NCBI GenBank assembly: GCA_903858815.1
Contig: CAIOKE010000296.1
Coordinates: forward strand, 1 to 61,421
DNA: 61,421 bases
DNA from: an uncultured Planctomycetaceae bacterium
GTDB taxonomy: Bacteria > Planctomycetota > Planctomycetia > Planctomycetales > Planctomycetaceae
Direction: 5' to 3'
Every line of letters begins with the position of its first letter. The first letter of the stretch is position 1. Positions 1 through 8,839 of this stretch are shown here, piece after piece. The notes beneath the pieces were generated by a model. It had not been told where the DNA came from, made no database searches, and saw nothing but the letters and a program-made list of their open reading frames with translations. The position numbers and the translations under genes are program-made.

Positions 1-6
1 GGGACC

Positions 7-52
7 ACCGAGCACCAGCTCGGTAACACTTCTTCAACTACCTTCGGTTCGG
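7..52. repeat. REP-like hairpin element, family A, copy 1
   Basis: Bases 7-24 form a perfect 7-bp hairpin (ACCGAGC, loop ACCA, GCTCGGT), followed by a conserved CCTTCGGTTCG-type segment at 38-52. The same arrangement recurs near 2631 and 8760, always between genes. No coding potential is seen in bases 1-188, which hold only this element and the heptamer array after it. Confidence 0.6.
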
Positions 53-83
53 CAGGAGCCTCACCACCCCAGGAGACCCTTGC

Positions 84-146
84 GACCACTGACCACTGAC
101 CACTGACCACTGAAAACTGAAAACTGAAAACTGAAAACTGACCACT
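84..146. repeat. Tandem heptamer array (9 units)
   Basis: Nine 7-nt units lie perfectly in phase: GACCACT four times, GAAAACT four times, then GACCACT once. The two unit types differ only in the third and fourth bases. The array ends 42 bp before the stop codon of the convergent phosphotransferase gene. Similar heptamer runs occur at 60298-60338 and, more degenerate, near 6584, 8813 and 28941. Confidence 0.85.
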
Positions 147-188
147 TCGTTCTCAGCCCAATTCCGTCACCGGCAAGGCAGCCAACGC

Positions 189-836
189 TTAGCGGAATTC
201 ACGCAGCCCCGCCAGAATCCGCTGCAAAGTCGTCAACATACACAACCCGGCAAACACCCACGCCAACACCGCAAACCGCTCGGGCCACAGACAAAACGCT
301 GCAAAAAACATCACCGTCTCAGAACCTTCCATCAACCCCACAGAATAAAAAAACGACTTACCACCACACTCAGACCGCTGCCCCCCCCCACGCTTCGCCT
401 TCACAATCGCATAGGCCAGAAATGACCCCGAAGTTCCGAAAAAACTGAACAGCAAAACCGTCGCCGGCAACAGATTCCGCTCCCGATCCAGCAACCCAAA
501 ACTCAGTGGCACTGCCGCATAAAACAAAAGATCCAGCACTATATCCAGAAACCCACCACAATCCGAACCGACGACATCATGGCCCCGAACAGACTGCGCC
601 CCCGTCGCCGCAACGCGGCGCGCAATCATGCCGTCCAGACCGTCCGCCAGACGATTGAACAGCAACAACACCAAACCCAGCCGCACATGCCCCGACGCAA
701 TCAGGACACAACCGCCGATCCCTACCAGAAATCCAAGGAAACTGACCTGGTTCGCACTGCAGCCACAGCGCTGCACCAACCCCGCCACAGAATCAAGATA
801 CGGATTAATCACTCGCCGCAGACCCCGGTCCAGCAT
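189..836 (-). CDS. CDP-alcohol phosphatidyltransferase family membrane protein
   Basis: This is an integral membrane enzyme of the family that transfers a phosphoalcohol from a CDP-activated donor to a second alcohol, for example in phospholipid head-group synthesis. The signature is visible in the 215-residue product: D65-G66, D68-G69-x2-A72-R73, then G94-x3-D98-x3-D102, which matches the DGxxAR...GxxxDxxxD metal and CDP-binding motif. Several hydrophobic segments flank it. The frame is open further upstream, but the preceding residues read through a CCCCATT heptamer run. The ATG at 836 has a GGGGAGAGG stretch just upstream, so I start there. It is the last gene of a co-oriented cluster behind a lipoprotein and a DUF1559 gene, with gaps of about 70 bp. 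The acceptor substrate cannot be told from sequence. Confidence 0.8.
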   Translation of the reverse strand: MLDRGLRRVINPYLDSVAGLVQRCGCSANQVSFLGFLVGIGGCVLIASGHVRLGLVLLLFNRLADGLDGMIARRVAATGAQSVRGHDVVGSDCGGFLDIVLDLLFYAAVPLSFGLLDRERNLLPATVLLFSFFGTSGSFLAYAIVKAKRGGGQRSECGGKSFFYSVGLMEGSETVMFFAAFCLWPERFAVLAWVFAGLCMLTTLQRILAGLREFR

Positions 837-843
837 CGCCTCT

Positions 844-864
844 CCCCATTCCCCATTCCCCATT
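844..864. repeat. CCCCATT heptamer run (3 units)
   Basis: Three perfect CCCCATT units lie directly upstream of the phosphotransferase start codon and would be in its 5' untranslated region. This is another 7-nt tandem repeat, unrelated in sequence to the one at 84-146. Confidence 0.75.
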
Positions 865-906
865 CCACCAACGGCCACCGCCACAACTTCCACCACAGAC
901 CACAAC

Positions 907-1320
907 CTAACGCTCTCGCCCCACGGATTGCCCCGCACTTCCTGACCCTGGCAACTCAATCACGTGCCCCCGTAACCCCTCCGCACCCACATCTACCCGC
1001 AATGGACTCTGCTCAGGATTCGCATACTCCGGCAATCCCAGACGACCTGCCAGTTGCGCCGACAACGTCACGACATAACGCCCCACCGATACCCCCTCAC
1101 CCCACGGATACGTCTGCATCAGAAAACTGCCGTCCAGCTGCAACTGACTGGTCGGCACGTCGCCCCGAAACGCGTTCGCAGCATCCGGATGAAACGCAAT
1201 CGAGCCAGCTGTCACCGCCTGCCCCTGCTGCTGCACCCGACCAGTCGCCTCCACCAGCTCCGGACGACCATCGGCACAGCCCGCCACAAGCCACAAACAC
1301 AACCAGACGATAATCCCCAT
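907..1320 (-). CDS. Small planctomycete lipoprotein
   Basis: A 137-residue exported lipoprotein. The N-terminus is a short hydrophobic signal ending in LVAGC, a lipobox with C15 as the lipidated residue. The body (a VEATGRVQQQGQAVTAGSIAFHP-like stretch) has the pattern of small carboxypeptidase-regulatory-like beta domains found in many planctomycete lipoproteins. The frame could start at 1353, but starting at the ATG at 1320 gives a compact signal peptide. It lies 74 bp downstream of a DUF1559 gene on the same strand. The same DUF1559-then-lipoprotein order recurs at 9.9-11.5 kb. The function is unknown; surface-associated is inference. Confidence 0.75.
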   Translation of the reverse strand: MGIIVWLCLWLVAGCADGRPELVEATGRVQQQGQAVTAGSIAFHPDAANAFRGDVPTSQLQLDGSFLMQTYPWGEGVSVGRYVVTLSAQLAGRLGLPEYANPEQSPLRVDVGAEGLRGHVIELPGSGSAGQSVGRER

Positions 1321-1394
1321 CCGATCCACAGCTCCTCCTCCCCCCGCAGACAACCTCTCACGTCACAGCAAACCACCCTGCATTCAATCCATCC

Positions 1395-2405
1395 TCACTC
1401 GACACTCACCACGCGGCCGTCTGCCGGCCGAATCAGATTCTGCATCACACCACGATCAATACCGAAACTCAATCCACGCACGCTGCCGTCACCCATGGTA
1501 AATTGAGGCCCCCCGGGGCTCGGACTGCCCCAGTTGCCACCACCGCAACTGTACTGACCATCACTCCACCCGGAACCACTCGCACGCTCGGGAAAACGAT
1601 TCAATTCAAAATCACTGTACAACTCGTACCCACACCGACCCACGCCACCGTTTCCACCCAGAATCCACGGCTCGTCCCAATACATCACACCAGCCTGCCA
1701 CGCCCGCTGAGCCATCGCCTTCTCACCAAAAAATATCGTGTTCGACGTGCCATCCGTCAGATCCCGATACTGACTCACCTTGCCCCAGCCCGCATACGTC
1801 GTCCAGAACACCAGCTCGTTCGCCGCATAGTCCGTCCGACCACATGGCCCCTCACCCCCGTCGCTGTAACCCCATCCCGGATACACCGTATCCGCAGCAG
1901 GAATCGCAAAGACGCCGCTGCGTCGCGAAGGAATATAAAACACCGGCAAGCCCGTCCGGTAACAGGTCAACGGATCGTCAAACAATGCCACCTGCTCAAG
2001 AAACGGCAACAACGAGTAAAAGGTCGACCCCAGCTGATACTTCGGCTGATCAGCCGGATCACCCCACCGCGGCCGAAATGCACCATAGCCGGGAATCAAC
2101 GTGTTGACATTCGGTGTCGCCCTGATGATTCCCTTCACTCGACTCTCATATGCCGCGGAATTTCCCGGCAAACCCGGCGTATAGTCGTAACCACCACTCG
2201 TCGGCAAATGCCGATACGTCTCCTCAAACATCGCTGCCGCCAGACCAATCTGCTTCAGATTGTTCTTCGACTGAGTCCGCCGAGCTGCCTCGCGAGCCTG
2301 CTGGACCGCCGGCAGAATCAACGATACCAGCACGCCAATAATCGCAATCACCACCAACAACTCAATCAATGTAAATCCCCGTCGCCCCACAACTCGCCTC
2401 CACAT
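1395..2405 (-). CDS. DUF1559 family protein with type IV prepilin-like N-terminus
   Basis: A 336-residue product with a type-IV-pilin-like start: a basic leader, then [14 protein letters not shown], a prepilin peptidase site followed by a hydrophobic helix. Next comes the planctomycete signature [20 protein letters not shown]. The C-terminus carries the family's H-x-G-type closing segment ([14 protein letters not shown]). The DUF1559 family is greatly expanded in Planctomycetota and is thought to be pseudopilin-like; the role is not established. The frame extends to 2651, but the extra residues run through an intergenic repeat, so the ATG at 2405 is preferred. No clear Shine-Dalgarno sequence is seen. 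It is followed by a lipoprotein gene. Confidence 0.85.
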   Translation of the reverse strand: MWRRVVGRRGFTLIELLVVIAIIGVLVSLILPAVQQAREAARRTQSKNNLKQIGLAAAMFEETYRHLPTSGGYDYTPGLPGNSAAYESRVKGIIRATPNVNTLIPGYGAFRPRWGDPADQPKYQLGSTFYSLLPFLEQVALFDDPLTCYRTGLPVFYIPSRRSGVFAIPAADTVYPGWGYSDGGEGPCGRTDYAANELVFWTTYAGWGKVSQYRDLTDGTSNTIFFGEKAMAQRAWQAGVMYWDEPWILGGNGGVGRCGYELYSDFELNRFPERASGSGWSDGQYSCGGGNWGSPSPGGPQFTMGDGSVRGLSFGIDRGVMQNLIRPADGRVVSVE

Positions 2406-2540
2406 CGCAACACACACCACAAACACCCGCCAAGGCACAATAATACAAGTCTCCCCAGCCACGGTCGAAGCACCTGCACCCGAAAACTGTCCCTTTGCAA
2501 CCCTTCGCCGAGTGCCCAGCCGCCACGCAAGCCTACCCCA

Positions 2541-2748
2541 CCCCTCCGGAGGGCGAAGCTCCCGCTGAGCCGAAACACTGTCAGACACGAGCATCTTTCC
2601 GCTCAGCCTTAGCCCCCCACCCCCGGCACCACCGAGCACCAACTCGGTCACGCTCCACCACCGTCCTCCGGTTCGCGAGGTACCTCACCCTCCCCAGAGG
2701 TCTTACCCCCAACCCCCAACCCCCAACCCCCGAAACCCGAAACCCGAA
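2541..2748. repeat. Gene-free stretch with a repeat cluster
   Basis: The 472-bp gap between the DUF1559 and ArsR genes (2406-2877) holds no convincing gene. Bases 2541-2572 contain a CCTCCGGAGG palindrome running into GGGCGAAGCTCCCGCTGAGC, a segment I recognise as common between planctomycete genes. Bases 2631-2648 are a family-A hairpin with one mismatch in the stem. Bases 2704-2748 are heptamer-type runs of AACCCCC then GAAACCC. The promoters of the divergent genes must lie here, but I cannot pick them with confidence. Confidence 0.6.
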
Positions 2749-2877
2749 AACAACCCTCTCACAAACATTTGAATATCAGAACACACTTGAAATCTCCGCA
2801 GTTCACTGCTCCAATCCCCACGCCCTCGAACCTTCCCCTGCTTCCCGGCTGACACACACAGCCACAGAGAACGTCCC

Positions 2878-3210
2878 ATGAAACACAAACCCAGGGATTC
2901 CTTTCGCGCATCATTCTGCGCCGAACGGCTGAAAGCCCTCAGTGACCCCCATCGACTCCGCATCATCGACGCTCTCCGCCCCGGCGAACTCACCGTCTCT
3001 GACCTCGCTGAACTGCTCGAAACCGAGCTGGTCACGATTTCTCACCATCTCAAAGTCATGAAATACGCCCAGCTCGTGTCCGTCCGTCGCGAGGGACGTT
3101 TCATGTATTACAACCTGCATCCCGACCTGCGTATTTCCGGCCCGCGAGCCACTCGAACTGTCGATCTCGGCTGCTGCCGGCTTGAAGTTCCCGAAAAAAG
3201 TCGTTCCTGA
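2878..3210 (+). CDS. ArsR-family winged-helix transcriptional regulator
   Basis: A 110-residue DNA-binding protein. The order is typical of ArsR repressors: a first helix (RLKALSDPHRLRIIDAL), the helix-turn-helix (LTVSDLAELLETELVTISHHLKVM, about residues 38-61) and a beta wing (LVSVRREGRFMYYNLHPDL). The only cysteines are C14, C99 and C100, so the classical CxC metal site in helix 3 is absent; the C-terminal CC pair could be a ligand, but that is inference. It lies 24 bp upstream of a COG0523 GTPase gene on the same strand, suggesting one operon in which it senses a metal or a related signal. Confidence 0.9.
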   Translation: MKHKPRDSFRASFCAERLKALSDPHRLRIIDALRPGELTVSDLAELLETELVTISHHLKVMKYAQLVSVRREGRFMYYNLHPDLRISGPRATRTVDLGCCRLEVPEKSRS

Positions 3211-3234
3211 ACCCCCTTCGGAAATCTGAAACAA

Positions 3235-4329
3235 ATGACACCCACGTACATCATGATCGGCGGATTCCTCGGCGCCGGAAAAACGACCACCGTCGCCCGA
3301 CTGGCACGCCACTACATGGCACTCGGAAAAAATGTGGGCATCGTGACCAACGATCAAACGACCGACCTTGTTGATACCCGCAACCTCCGGTCTCAGGGAT
3401 TCGATGTTGGCGAAGTGGCCGGATCCTGTTTCTGCTGCAACTTCAACGCACTCACCTCGACCGTCGAACAGCTTGGCACCGGGCAACTTCCCGAAATCAT
3501 TCTCGCTGAACCTGTCGGCAGCTGCACCGACCTCGTGGCCACTGTCATTCGCCCTCTGGCGCAGGTCTACGGCAAACCACTGAACATCGCACCCTATGGC
3601 GTCATCCTGAAACCCAGCCACGGAATCCGCATCCTCCGCGGTGAAGGCAGCGGATTCTCACCCAAAGCCGCCTACATCTTCCGCAAACAGATCGAAGAAG
3701 CCGATTTCGTCGTCATCAATCGTATCGACGAACTGCCCGCAGCGGATGTCACCGAACTGCAGACACTCCTCGAACGCGACTACCCCGGTCGCCCCATCAT
3801 CCGCTGTTCAGCTCGGACCGGCGAAGGCTTCCACGCACTCACGGAAATGCTCGATCAAAAAGGTCAGTTCGGACGGCGAGTCATGGACATCGACTATGAC
3901 CTCTACGCCGAAGGTGAAGCAGAACTGGGCTGGCTCAACAGCCAGGTTGCAGTTCACGCCCCCAACCCGTTCGCACTCGACGAACTGCTCCTGGACCTGA
4001 TCAAACGTCTGCACGCTCAGCTGGTCGCTACCAGCGCCGAAGCAGCTCACCTGAAAGTCATCGGTCTGTGCGATTCCAGCTACGCCGTCGCCAATCTGGT
4101 CAGTAATGCGGCCGGTCCCGAGCTGTCACTGTCGTCAGTAGCTACCACTCGCACCGCCGATGTCGTGGTGAATGCACGCGTCGCCGCTGATCCGGTAACC
4201 CTCGAACAACTTGTCCGTACCGAACTGAACGCCGCCATCAGCACCATCAACGGTACACTCACCGTCACCTCGATGCAAAGCTTTCAGCCCGGTCGCCCCG
4301 TCCCCACACATCGCCTGAATTCACAGTGA
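3235..4329 (+). CDS. COG0523 (CobW/G3E-type) GTP-binding metallochaperone-like protein
   Basis: A 364-residue P-loop GTPase of the G3E class, whose members deliver metal ions to client proteins. Visible motifs are Walker A GGFLGAGKTT (residues 9-18), the metal-binding C65-F-C67-C68 motif that defines COG0523, a conserved EPVG at 92-95, and NRID (162-165) in place of the usual NKxD guanine-specificity motif. The C-terminal half lacks an obvious His-rich tail, so the metal is not indicated. It sits between an ArsR-type regulator and a peptidase-like gene; the latter's reading frame is open back to a GTG overlapping this stop codon. The pairing with ArsR supports a role in metal homeostasis, probably zinc or another divalent ion by analogy. 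Confidence 0.88.
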   Translation: MTPTYIMIGGFLGAGKTTTVARLARHYMALGKNVGIVTNDQTTDLVDTRNLRSQGFDVGEVAGSCFCCNFNALTSTVEQLGTGQLPEIILAEPVGSCTDLVATVIRPLAQVYGKPLNIAPYGVILKPSHGIRILRGEGSGFSPKAAYIFRKQIEEADFVVINRIDELPAADVTELQTLLERDYPGRPIIRCSARTGEGFHALTEMLDQKGQFGRRVMDIDYDLYAEGEAELGWLNSQVAVHAPNPFALDELLLDLIKRLHAQLVATSAEAAHLKVIGLCDSSYAVANLVSNAAGPELSLSSVATTRTADVVVNARVAADPVTLEQLVRTELNAAISTINGTLTVTSMQSFQPGRPVPTHRLNSQ

Positions 4330-4517
4330 CTCAGCCGGGCTCTGCGGTCCGACACTTCACAGCGGTCCCGCAAGTCCCTGCAGAACACCAGCCCTTTCCC
4401 TCCGGTCGCGTGCAAAACGCCCTCCGCTCAGATAACCTCTCGCCTCAGCAGCAATTCCTGCCAGTGCTGCCAACAACATCGACTCTTCGTCTCGTCCAGA
4501 AATCACAGGCTTCCGTC

Positions 4518-6416
4518 ATGCAGGTTGAATCGCAAATGTCTCAACTGTACCGCTTCCAGTTCGTACTGCTGCTGGTCGTCCTCACCGCCGGTAACCTTGC
4601 TGCCGATGAGCCCTCATCGACGGAAAAAGCGGGGCCCATCTTCAAAGACGGGGAAGCACAGATCGTTCCGGCATTCAAAGACAGCAAGAAATGGATTCGT
4701 CAGGTCCTGTGGGTCGAAACGGAATTCGATTCAGACGGCGATGGTCGCAAAGACCGGATGCACGTCGATGTGACGCGCCCGGAACAGACAGAGACGCAAC
4801 AACTCAAAGTCCCGGTCATCTACGAAACCAGCCCGTATTACGCCGGAACCGGATCCAACTCGCCGGAAGTCTTCTGGAATCCGCGACACGCGCTCAATGC
4901 CGTGCCACCTCGGCACCAGACCCCCAAACCAATTCCCCACCAGTCCGACATGCAGCAGATCTCTGATACGCACGTCAACGACTGGGTCCCGCGCGGCTTT
5001 GCTGTCGTCCACTCCTGCTCGCCAGGCACCGGACGTTCCCAGGGTTGCCCGACAGTGGGCGGTAAAAATGAATCCCTCGCCCCCAAGGCTGTCATCGACT
5101 GGCTGAACGGCCGTGCCCCCGGCTACACATCGCCCGATGGCAGCGAAAAAGTAGAAGCCACATGGAGCACCGGGAAGGTCGGCATGACCGGAACATCTTA
5201 CAACGGCACACTGCCACTGGCCGCTGCCACCACTGGCGTCGACGGACTGGAAGCCATTATCCCCGTCGCCCCCAATACTTCCTACTATCACTACTACCGC
5301 TCAAATGGACTGGTTCGACACCCCGGCGGATACATGGGCGAAGACATCGATGTGCTTTACGACTTCATCGCCAGCGGCCCCACAGCAACCCGCAGCTACT
5401 GCGACCGCGAATTCCGCGAAAACCTGATGATCCGCTATCAGGATCGAGTCACCGGGGACTACAACGACTTCTGGGCCGGACGTGATTACCTCAACCAACT
5501 GCAACCCATGAAGGCCGCCATGCTGATGGCGCATGCCTTCAATGACTGGAATGTCATGCCCGAACACAGCGTGCGAATCTATGAAGCTGTCAAAGCCAAA
5601 GGACTGCCGCACCAGATCTATTTCCATCAGGGAGGTCATGGTGGTCCGCCACCCATGAAACAAATGAACCGCTGGTTCACCCGCTATCTCTACGGGCTTG
5701 AAAACGGAGTCGAACAGGATCCCAAATCGTGGGTCGTCCGCGAAGGAGCCACCCGCGGCAACCCGGAATCCTATCCCGACTACCCGCACCCGGAAGCAGC
5801 AACCGTCACTCTGCGGCCGAATCCGGGCGGAGTCACTGCCGGGGCACTCACTCTGAACTCTGCTGATGCAAAACCCACCGAACTGCAACTGGAATCCCTC
5901 GTCGATAATTTCTCATTCAGTGGCGCTATCCTCGCCAAGGCCGACTGGACCAACCACAGACTGCTCTACGCCACACCGGAACTGAAAGAACCACTGCATT
6001 TGTCAGGCACCGCACGCATCCGAATTCGACTCAGCAGCAGTCAGCCGGCTGCCAACCTGTCCGTCTGGCTGGTCTCACTGCCATGGACCGACAGTCGCTT
6101 GATCACTGATGACGTCATCACGCGAGGCTGGGCGGATCCACAAAATCACCGCTCACTCACCGAAAGTGATTCGTTGACTCCGGGCCAGTTCTACGACCTG
6201 AACTTCACCCTGCAGCCGGACGATCAGATCGTCAAAGCCGGCGAAAAAATCGGCCTCATGATCTTCTCGTCGGATCGCGACTTCACACTGTGGCCCGACC
6301 CCGGCACGATCCTGACAGTCGACCTGAATCAGACACAATTGGACCTGCCCGTCGTCGGCGGTACAGCCGCCTTCCAGCAGGCCATCAATGGGCCCCCCGC
6401 CGAACCAGCAAAATAA
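4518..6416 (+). CDS. Secreted X-Pro dipeptidyl-peptidase / CocE-NonD family hydrolase
   Basis: A 632-residue serine hydrolase of the S15/CocE alpha/beta-hydrolase family. The catalytic triad can be placed: S227 in GTSYNG, D343 in HAFNDWN and H374 in GGHGG. A jelly-roll C-terminal domain of the X-Pro dipeptidyl-peptidase type follows (about 440-620). The segment around WSTGKVGMTGTSYNG and the following PVAPNTSYYHYY resembles true X-prolyl dipeptidyl aminopeptidases, so a proline-specific exopeptidase is a fair guess. The frame is open from a GTG at 4326, but an N-terminal export signal (LYRFQFVLLLVVLTAGNLAA) follows the ATG codons at 4518 and 4536, so I start there. It is probably periplasmic or surface-exposed and may be co-transcribed with the upstream GTPase. 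Confidence 0.85.
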   Translation: MQVESQMSQLYRFQFVLLLVVLTAGNLAADEPSSTEKAGPIFKDGEAQIVPAFKDSKKWIRQVLWVETEFDSDGDGRKDRMHVDVTRPEQTETQQLKVPVIYETSPYYAGTGSNSPEVFWNPRHALNAVPPRHQTPKPIPHQSDMQQISDTHVNDWVPRGFAVVHSCSPGTGRSQGCPTVGGKNESLAPKAVIDWLNGRAPGYTSPDGSEKVEATWSTGKVGMTGTSYNGTLPLAAATTGVDGLEAIIPVAPNTSYYHYYRSNGLVRHPGGYMGEDIDVLYDFIASGPTATRSYCDREFRENLMIRYQDRVTGDYNDFWAGRDYLNQLQPMKAAMLMAHAFNDWNVMPEHSVRIYEAVKAKGLPHQIYFHQGGHGGPPPMKQMNRWFTRYLYGLENGVEQDPKSWVVREGATRGNPESYPDYPHPEAATVTLRPNPGGVTAGALTLNSADAKPTELQLESLVDNFSFSGAILAKADWTNHRLLYATPELKEPLHLSGTARIRIRLSSSQPAANLSVWLVSLPWTDSRLITDDVITRGWADPQNHRSLTESDSLTPGQFYDLNFTLQPDDQIVKAGEKIGLMIFSSDRDFTLWPDPGTILTVDLNQTQLDLPVVGGTAAFQQAINGPPAEPAK

Positions 6417-6621
6417 GACGCCTGCCGCAATTCCACAGTCCCTGTTACCAAACGCCCTGAAACCAGTCGCCGCACTAACCGCTCCCGCCTTTCCACTAAC
6501 ACGAAAAGGCCTCACCCCGCTGCGCCCCAACATAACGCCCCTCCACCCCCCGAATCCTTACCACGGCAAAACTCGCCCCCAGCTCCCACTGAAAACTGCT
6601 CACTGAAAACCGAAAACCGTC

Positions 6622-8706
6622 ATGCTTCGCTTTCTTGTCTGCCTTCTGCTTTTCACACCGCTGGCCACCGCGCAGAACGCGCCGCTGGAAATCACAGCCG
6701 ATATTCAGCTGGATCCCGCTCGCACCTACGGCGCTTTGATCATTCGCAAAAGCGGAGTCACAATCGATGGGCAGGGTGCGTGGTTGATCGGCTCTGCCAC
6801 CGACTCCGGACTGGCCGCCAAAAACTTCAAAGGCACAGCCATCCTTGCAGAAGGTGTCTCGAATGTGACGATCCGCAACATCAATGCGCGCGGCTGGGAA
6901 ACCGGACTTGTCGTCCGCAATGCCTCCGGCTGGCTCGTCGAAAACTGCAACTTCTCTGATAACTTTCATGACCCGGATTTTGGCTGGGGCGAAAACGGTC
7001 GCCGCGGTGGCATACTGCTTGACCATGTCACCCGCTCAACCCTGCTCAGAAACCGCGCGAATCGAGTCTGGGATGGCTGCGTCCTGCTGAACTCCGACGA
7101 CAACCTGCTTGTCGATAACGATTTTTCACACTGTTCCAACACCTGCCTGAAACTCTGGACCGCCTGCCGCAATTCCATACGACACAATGTGCTCAGTCAT
7201 GGCATCCGCATCGCTCCCAATGAAGTCCACGCACGTGACTCCACCAGCGTCCTCATCGAAAGCGGATCCTGCTTCAACTCAATGCTGCACAACGACTGCA
7301 CTCATGGCGGTGACGGCATCTTTATTCGGGTCCTCAATGGCTGGTGCAGTACCGACAACTACTTCGAAGGCAATGACTGTTCTTATGCCAACAACAATGC
7401 GGTGGAATGCTGGGCACCACGCAATACGTTTGTCGCTAATCGCGCCAATCACAGCAGCTATGGCTTCTGGATGGGTGGCTCAGATCAGACTCGCCTCATC
7501 GGAAACGAAGCGTCATTCAACGGACTTGCCTCAGGGCATCACAATTCCCCGCATCTGCCGGATTCCGGACACGCTGGCATCGTCTTCATGTTCGGCTCCT
7601 CCAGCCATACGCTTGCACAAGGCAATCGTTGTGCAGGTAACAACGGAGCAGGAATCGCCATCATCGGCGATCAGCCTTCGCAGGGGAAAAAATGGCACGC
7701 ATGGCACTGGGTACTGCAACACAATCAGCTGGTGGAAAATCGCTGGGGCATTTATGCTCAGTACGCTGACTGGATCACGCTGGCCAACAACACCTGCAGC
7801 CAGAACTCAGCCGCTGATGTCTTTCAGGCAGATGGCGTCACCAATCTGACCGAACTTGCCACCAACTTGCCTGCGGAAGCACCGGACAGCCCACCGCAGG
7901 TTACCATCAATGGGCCGGAAGTACTGCAGATCGGACAGTCAGGCAACTGGACAGTCGACATCAGGCACAGCACGAAGACCAATGCCGCATCTCTCCCTGA
8001 TCCTTTAACCTGCACATGGCAGGTGGATCGTGAAGCACTGACCTCCGGTACCTCTGTGCAGCGGCAGTTCGCTGAACCAGGTTTTCACAGGATCGGAGTC
8101 ACCGTTGTGGTGGCTGGCCACGTGGAACTGGCATGGCGGAATGTGTATGTCATTCAGGCTGTTACAGAGCTGGGAACAGAACACAACGGGGCAGGGTGGG
8201 GCATCGCGGATTTCCACGACCGCACGCTCAGCCCTCAGCAGACATCGCAGGCTCGCTTCACTTCCGTCTCGGACGCCACACTGATCGGCCAGCAGGCACT
8301 GCAGGTCAATATCGCGCCGTATGCAGGCTTTCGAGTCGCCTTAACGTGGCCACAGGACCACTCGCTGAAAATCCCCGGCGCAGACGCTCAGTATCTCAGC
8401 GTCTGGATGAAGACCGTCAACTCTGATGTGACTGGCTGGCAGGGAGGACCATTTCTGGTGCTGCACGGCACCGATGGCAGTCGGTGTCATCTGGAACCGG
8501 CCGAGGGACGCGATCTGATGCGCGAACTGGAATTCAGCGAGCAGCGTGAGGGGTGGCGCAGACTGCAGATTCCACTCAAGGGCAGCAAAGACTGGGTCCG
8601 TGATGGCCAGATTCCCGAAAAAATCGCCGCTGTCAGCCTGTGCGTGGACTCCTGGGGCGCCCCCGACCTGCAGCTGTGGCTGGACGGACTAGCCATCACC
8701 CCCTGA
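6622..8706 (+). CDS. Secreted right-handed parallel beta-helix protein
   Basis: A 694-residue exported protein. A signal peptide (MLRFLVCLLLFTPLATAQ) is followed by about 400 residues of parallel beta-helix coils in NosD/pectate-lyase style, recognisable from repeated N-rich turns such as VTIRNINA, WLVENCNF, NLLVDNDF and RLIGNEA. From about residue 415 there is a beta-sandwich segment of PKD-like type, and the last 170 residues look like a carbohydrate-binding beta-jelly-roll. No catalytic residues can be assigned. Such proteins commonly bind or cleave polysaccharides; the substrate is unknown. It is a single gene preceded by degenerate AAAACTG/AAAACCG heptamers that end right at the start codon. 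Confidence 0.82.
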   Translation: MLRFLVCLLLFTPLATAQNAPLEITADIQLDPARTYGALIIRKSGVTIDGQGAWLIGSATDSGLAAKNFKGTAILAEGVSNVTIRNINARGWETGLVVRNASGWLVENCNFSDNFHDPDFGWGENGRRGGILLDHVTRSTLLRNRANRVWDGCVLLNSDDNLLVDNDFSHCSNTCLKLWTACRNSIRHNVLSHGIRIAPNEVHARDSTSVLIESGSCFNSMLHNDCTHGGDGIFIRVLNGWCSTDNYFEGNDCSYANNNAVECWAPRNTFVANRANHSSYGFWMGGSDQTRLIGNEASFNGLASGHHNSPHLPDSGHAGIVFMFGSSSHTLAQGNRCAGNNGAGIAIIGDQPSQGKKWHAWHWVLQHNQLVENRWGIYAQYADWITLANNTCSQNSAADVFQADGVTNLTELATNLPAEAPDSPPQVTINGPEVLQIGQSGNWTVDIRHSTKTNAASLPDPLTCTWQVDREALTSGTSVQRQFAEPGFHRIGVTVVVAGHVELAWRNVYVIQAVTELGTEHNGAGWGIADFHDRTLSPQQTSQARFTSVSDATLIGQQALQVNIAPYAGFRVALTWPQDHSLKIPGADAQYLSVWMKTVNSDVTGWQGGPFLVLHGTDGSRCHLEPAEGRDLMRELEFSEQREGWRRLQIPLKGSKDWVRDGQIPEKIAAVSLCVDSWGAPDLQLWLDGLAITP

Positions 8707-8759
8707 TATCCCACTGCTCAGACTCAAAATCACCCCGACGGCTTCCACCCGCCGGGAAC

Positions 8760-8804
8760 ACCGAGCACCAGCTCGGTAACGGCATTCCAACCACCTTCGG
8801 TTCG
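8760..8804. repeat. REP-like hairpin element, family A, copy 3
   Basis: Bases 8760-8777 form the perfect ACCGAGC-ACCA-GCTCGGT hairpin, and 8791-8804 carry the companion CCACCTTCGGTTCG segment. It lies between the convergent beta-helix and HExxH genes, where it could act as a transcription barrier. Degenerate heptamers (CTGACCACTG and similar) follow at 8813-8841. Confidence 0.65.
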
Positions 8805-8839
8805 CCACGAGCTGACCACTGCCCAGTGACAACTGACCA

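Noticed and set aside
1503-2612. Long + strand reading frame of 369 codons
   Set aside because: It is antisense to the DUF1559 gene, rich in Arg, Pro, Thr and His as expected from the C-rich strand, and has no recognisable domain.
4326-4517. GTG start of the peptidase overlapping the GTPase stop
   Set aside because: It would be attractive for translational coupling, but it puts 64 non-hydrophobic residues before a clear signal peptide that starts at 4518-4536.
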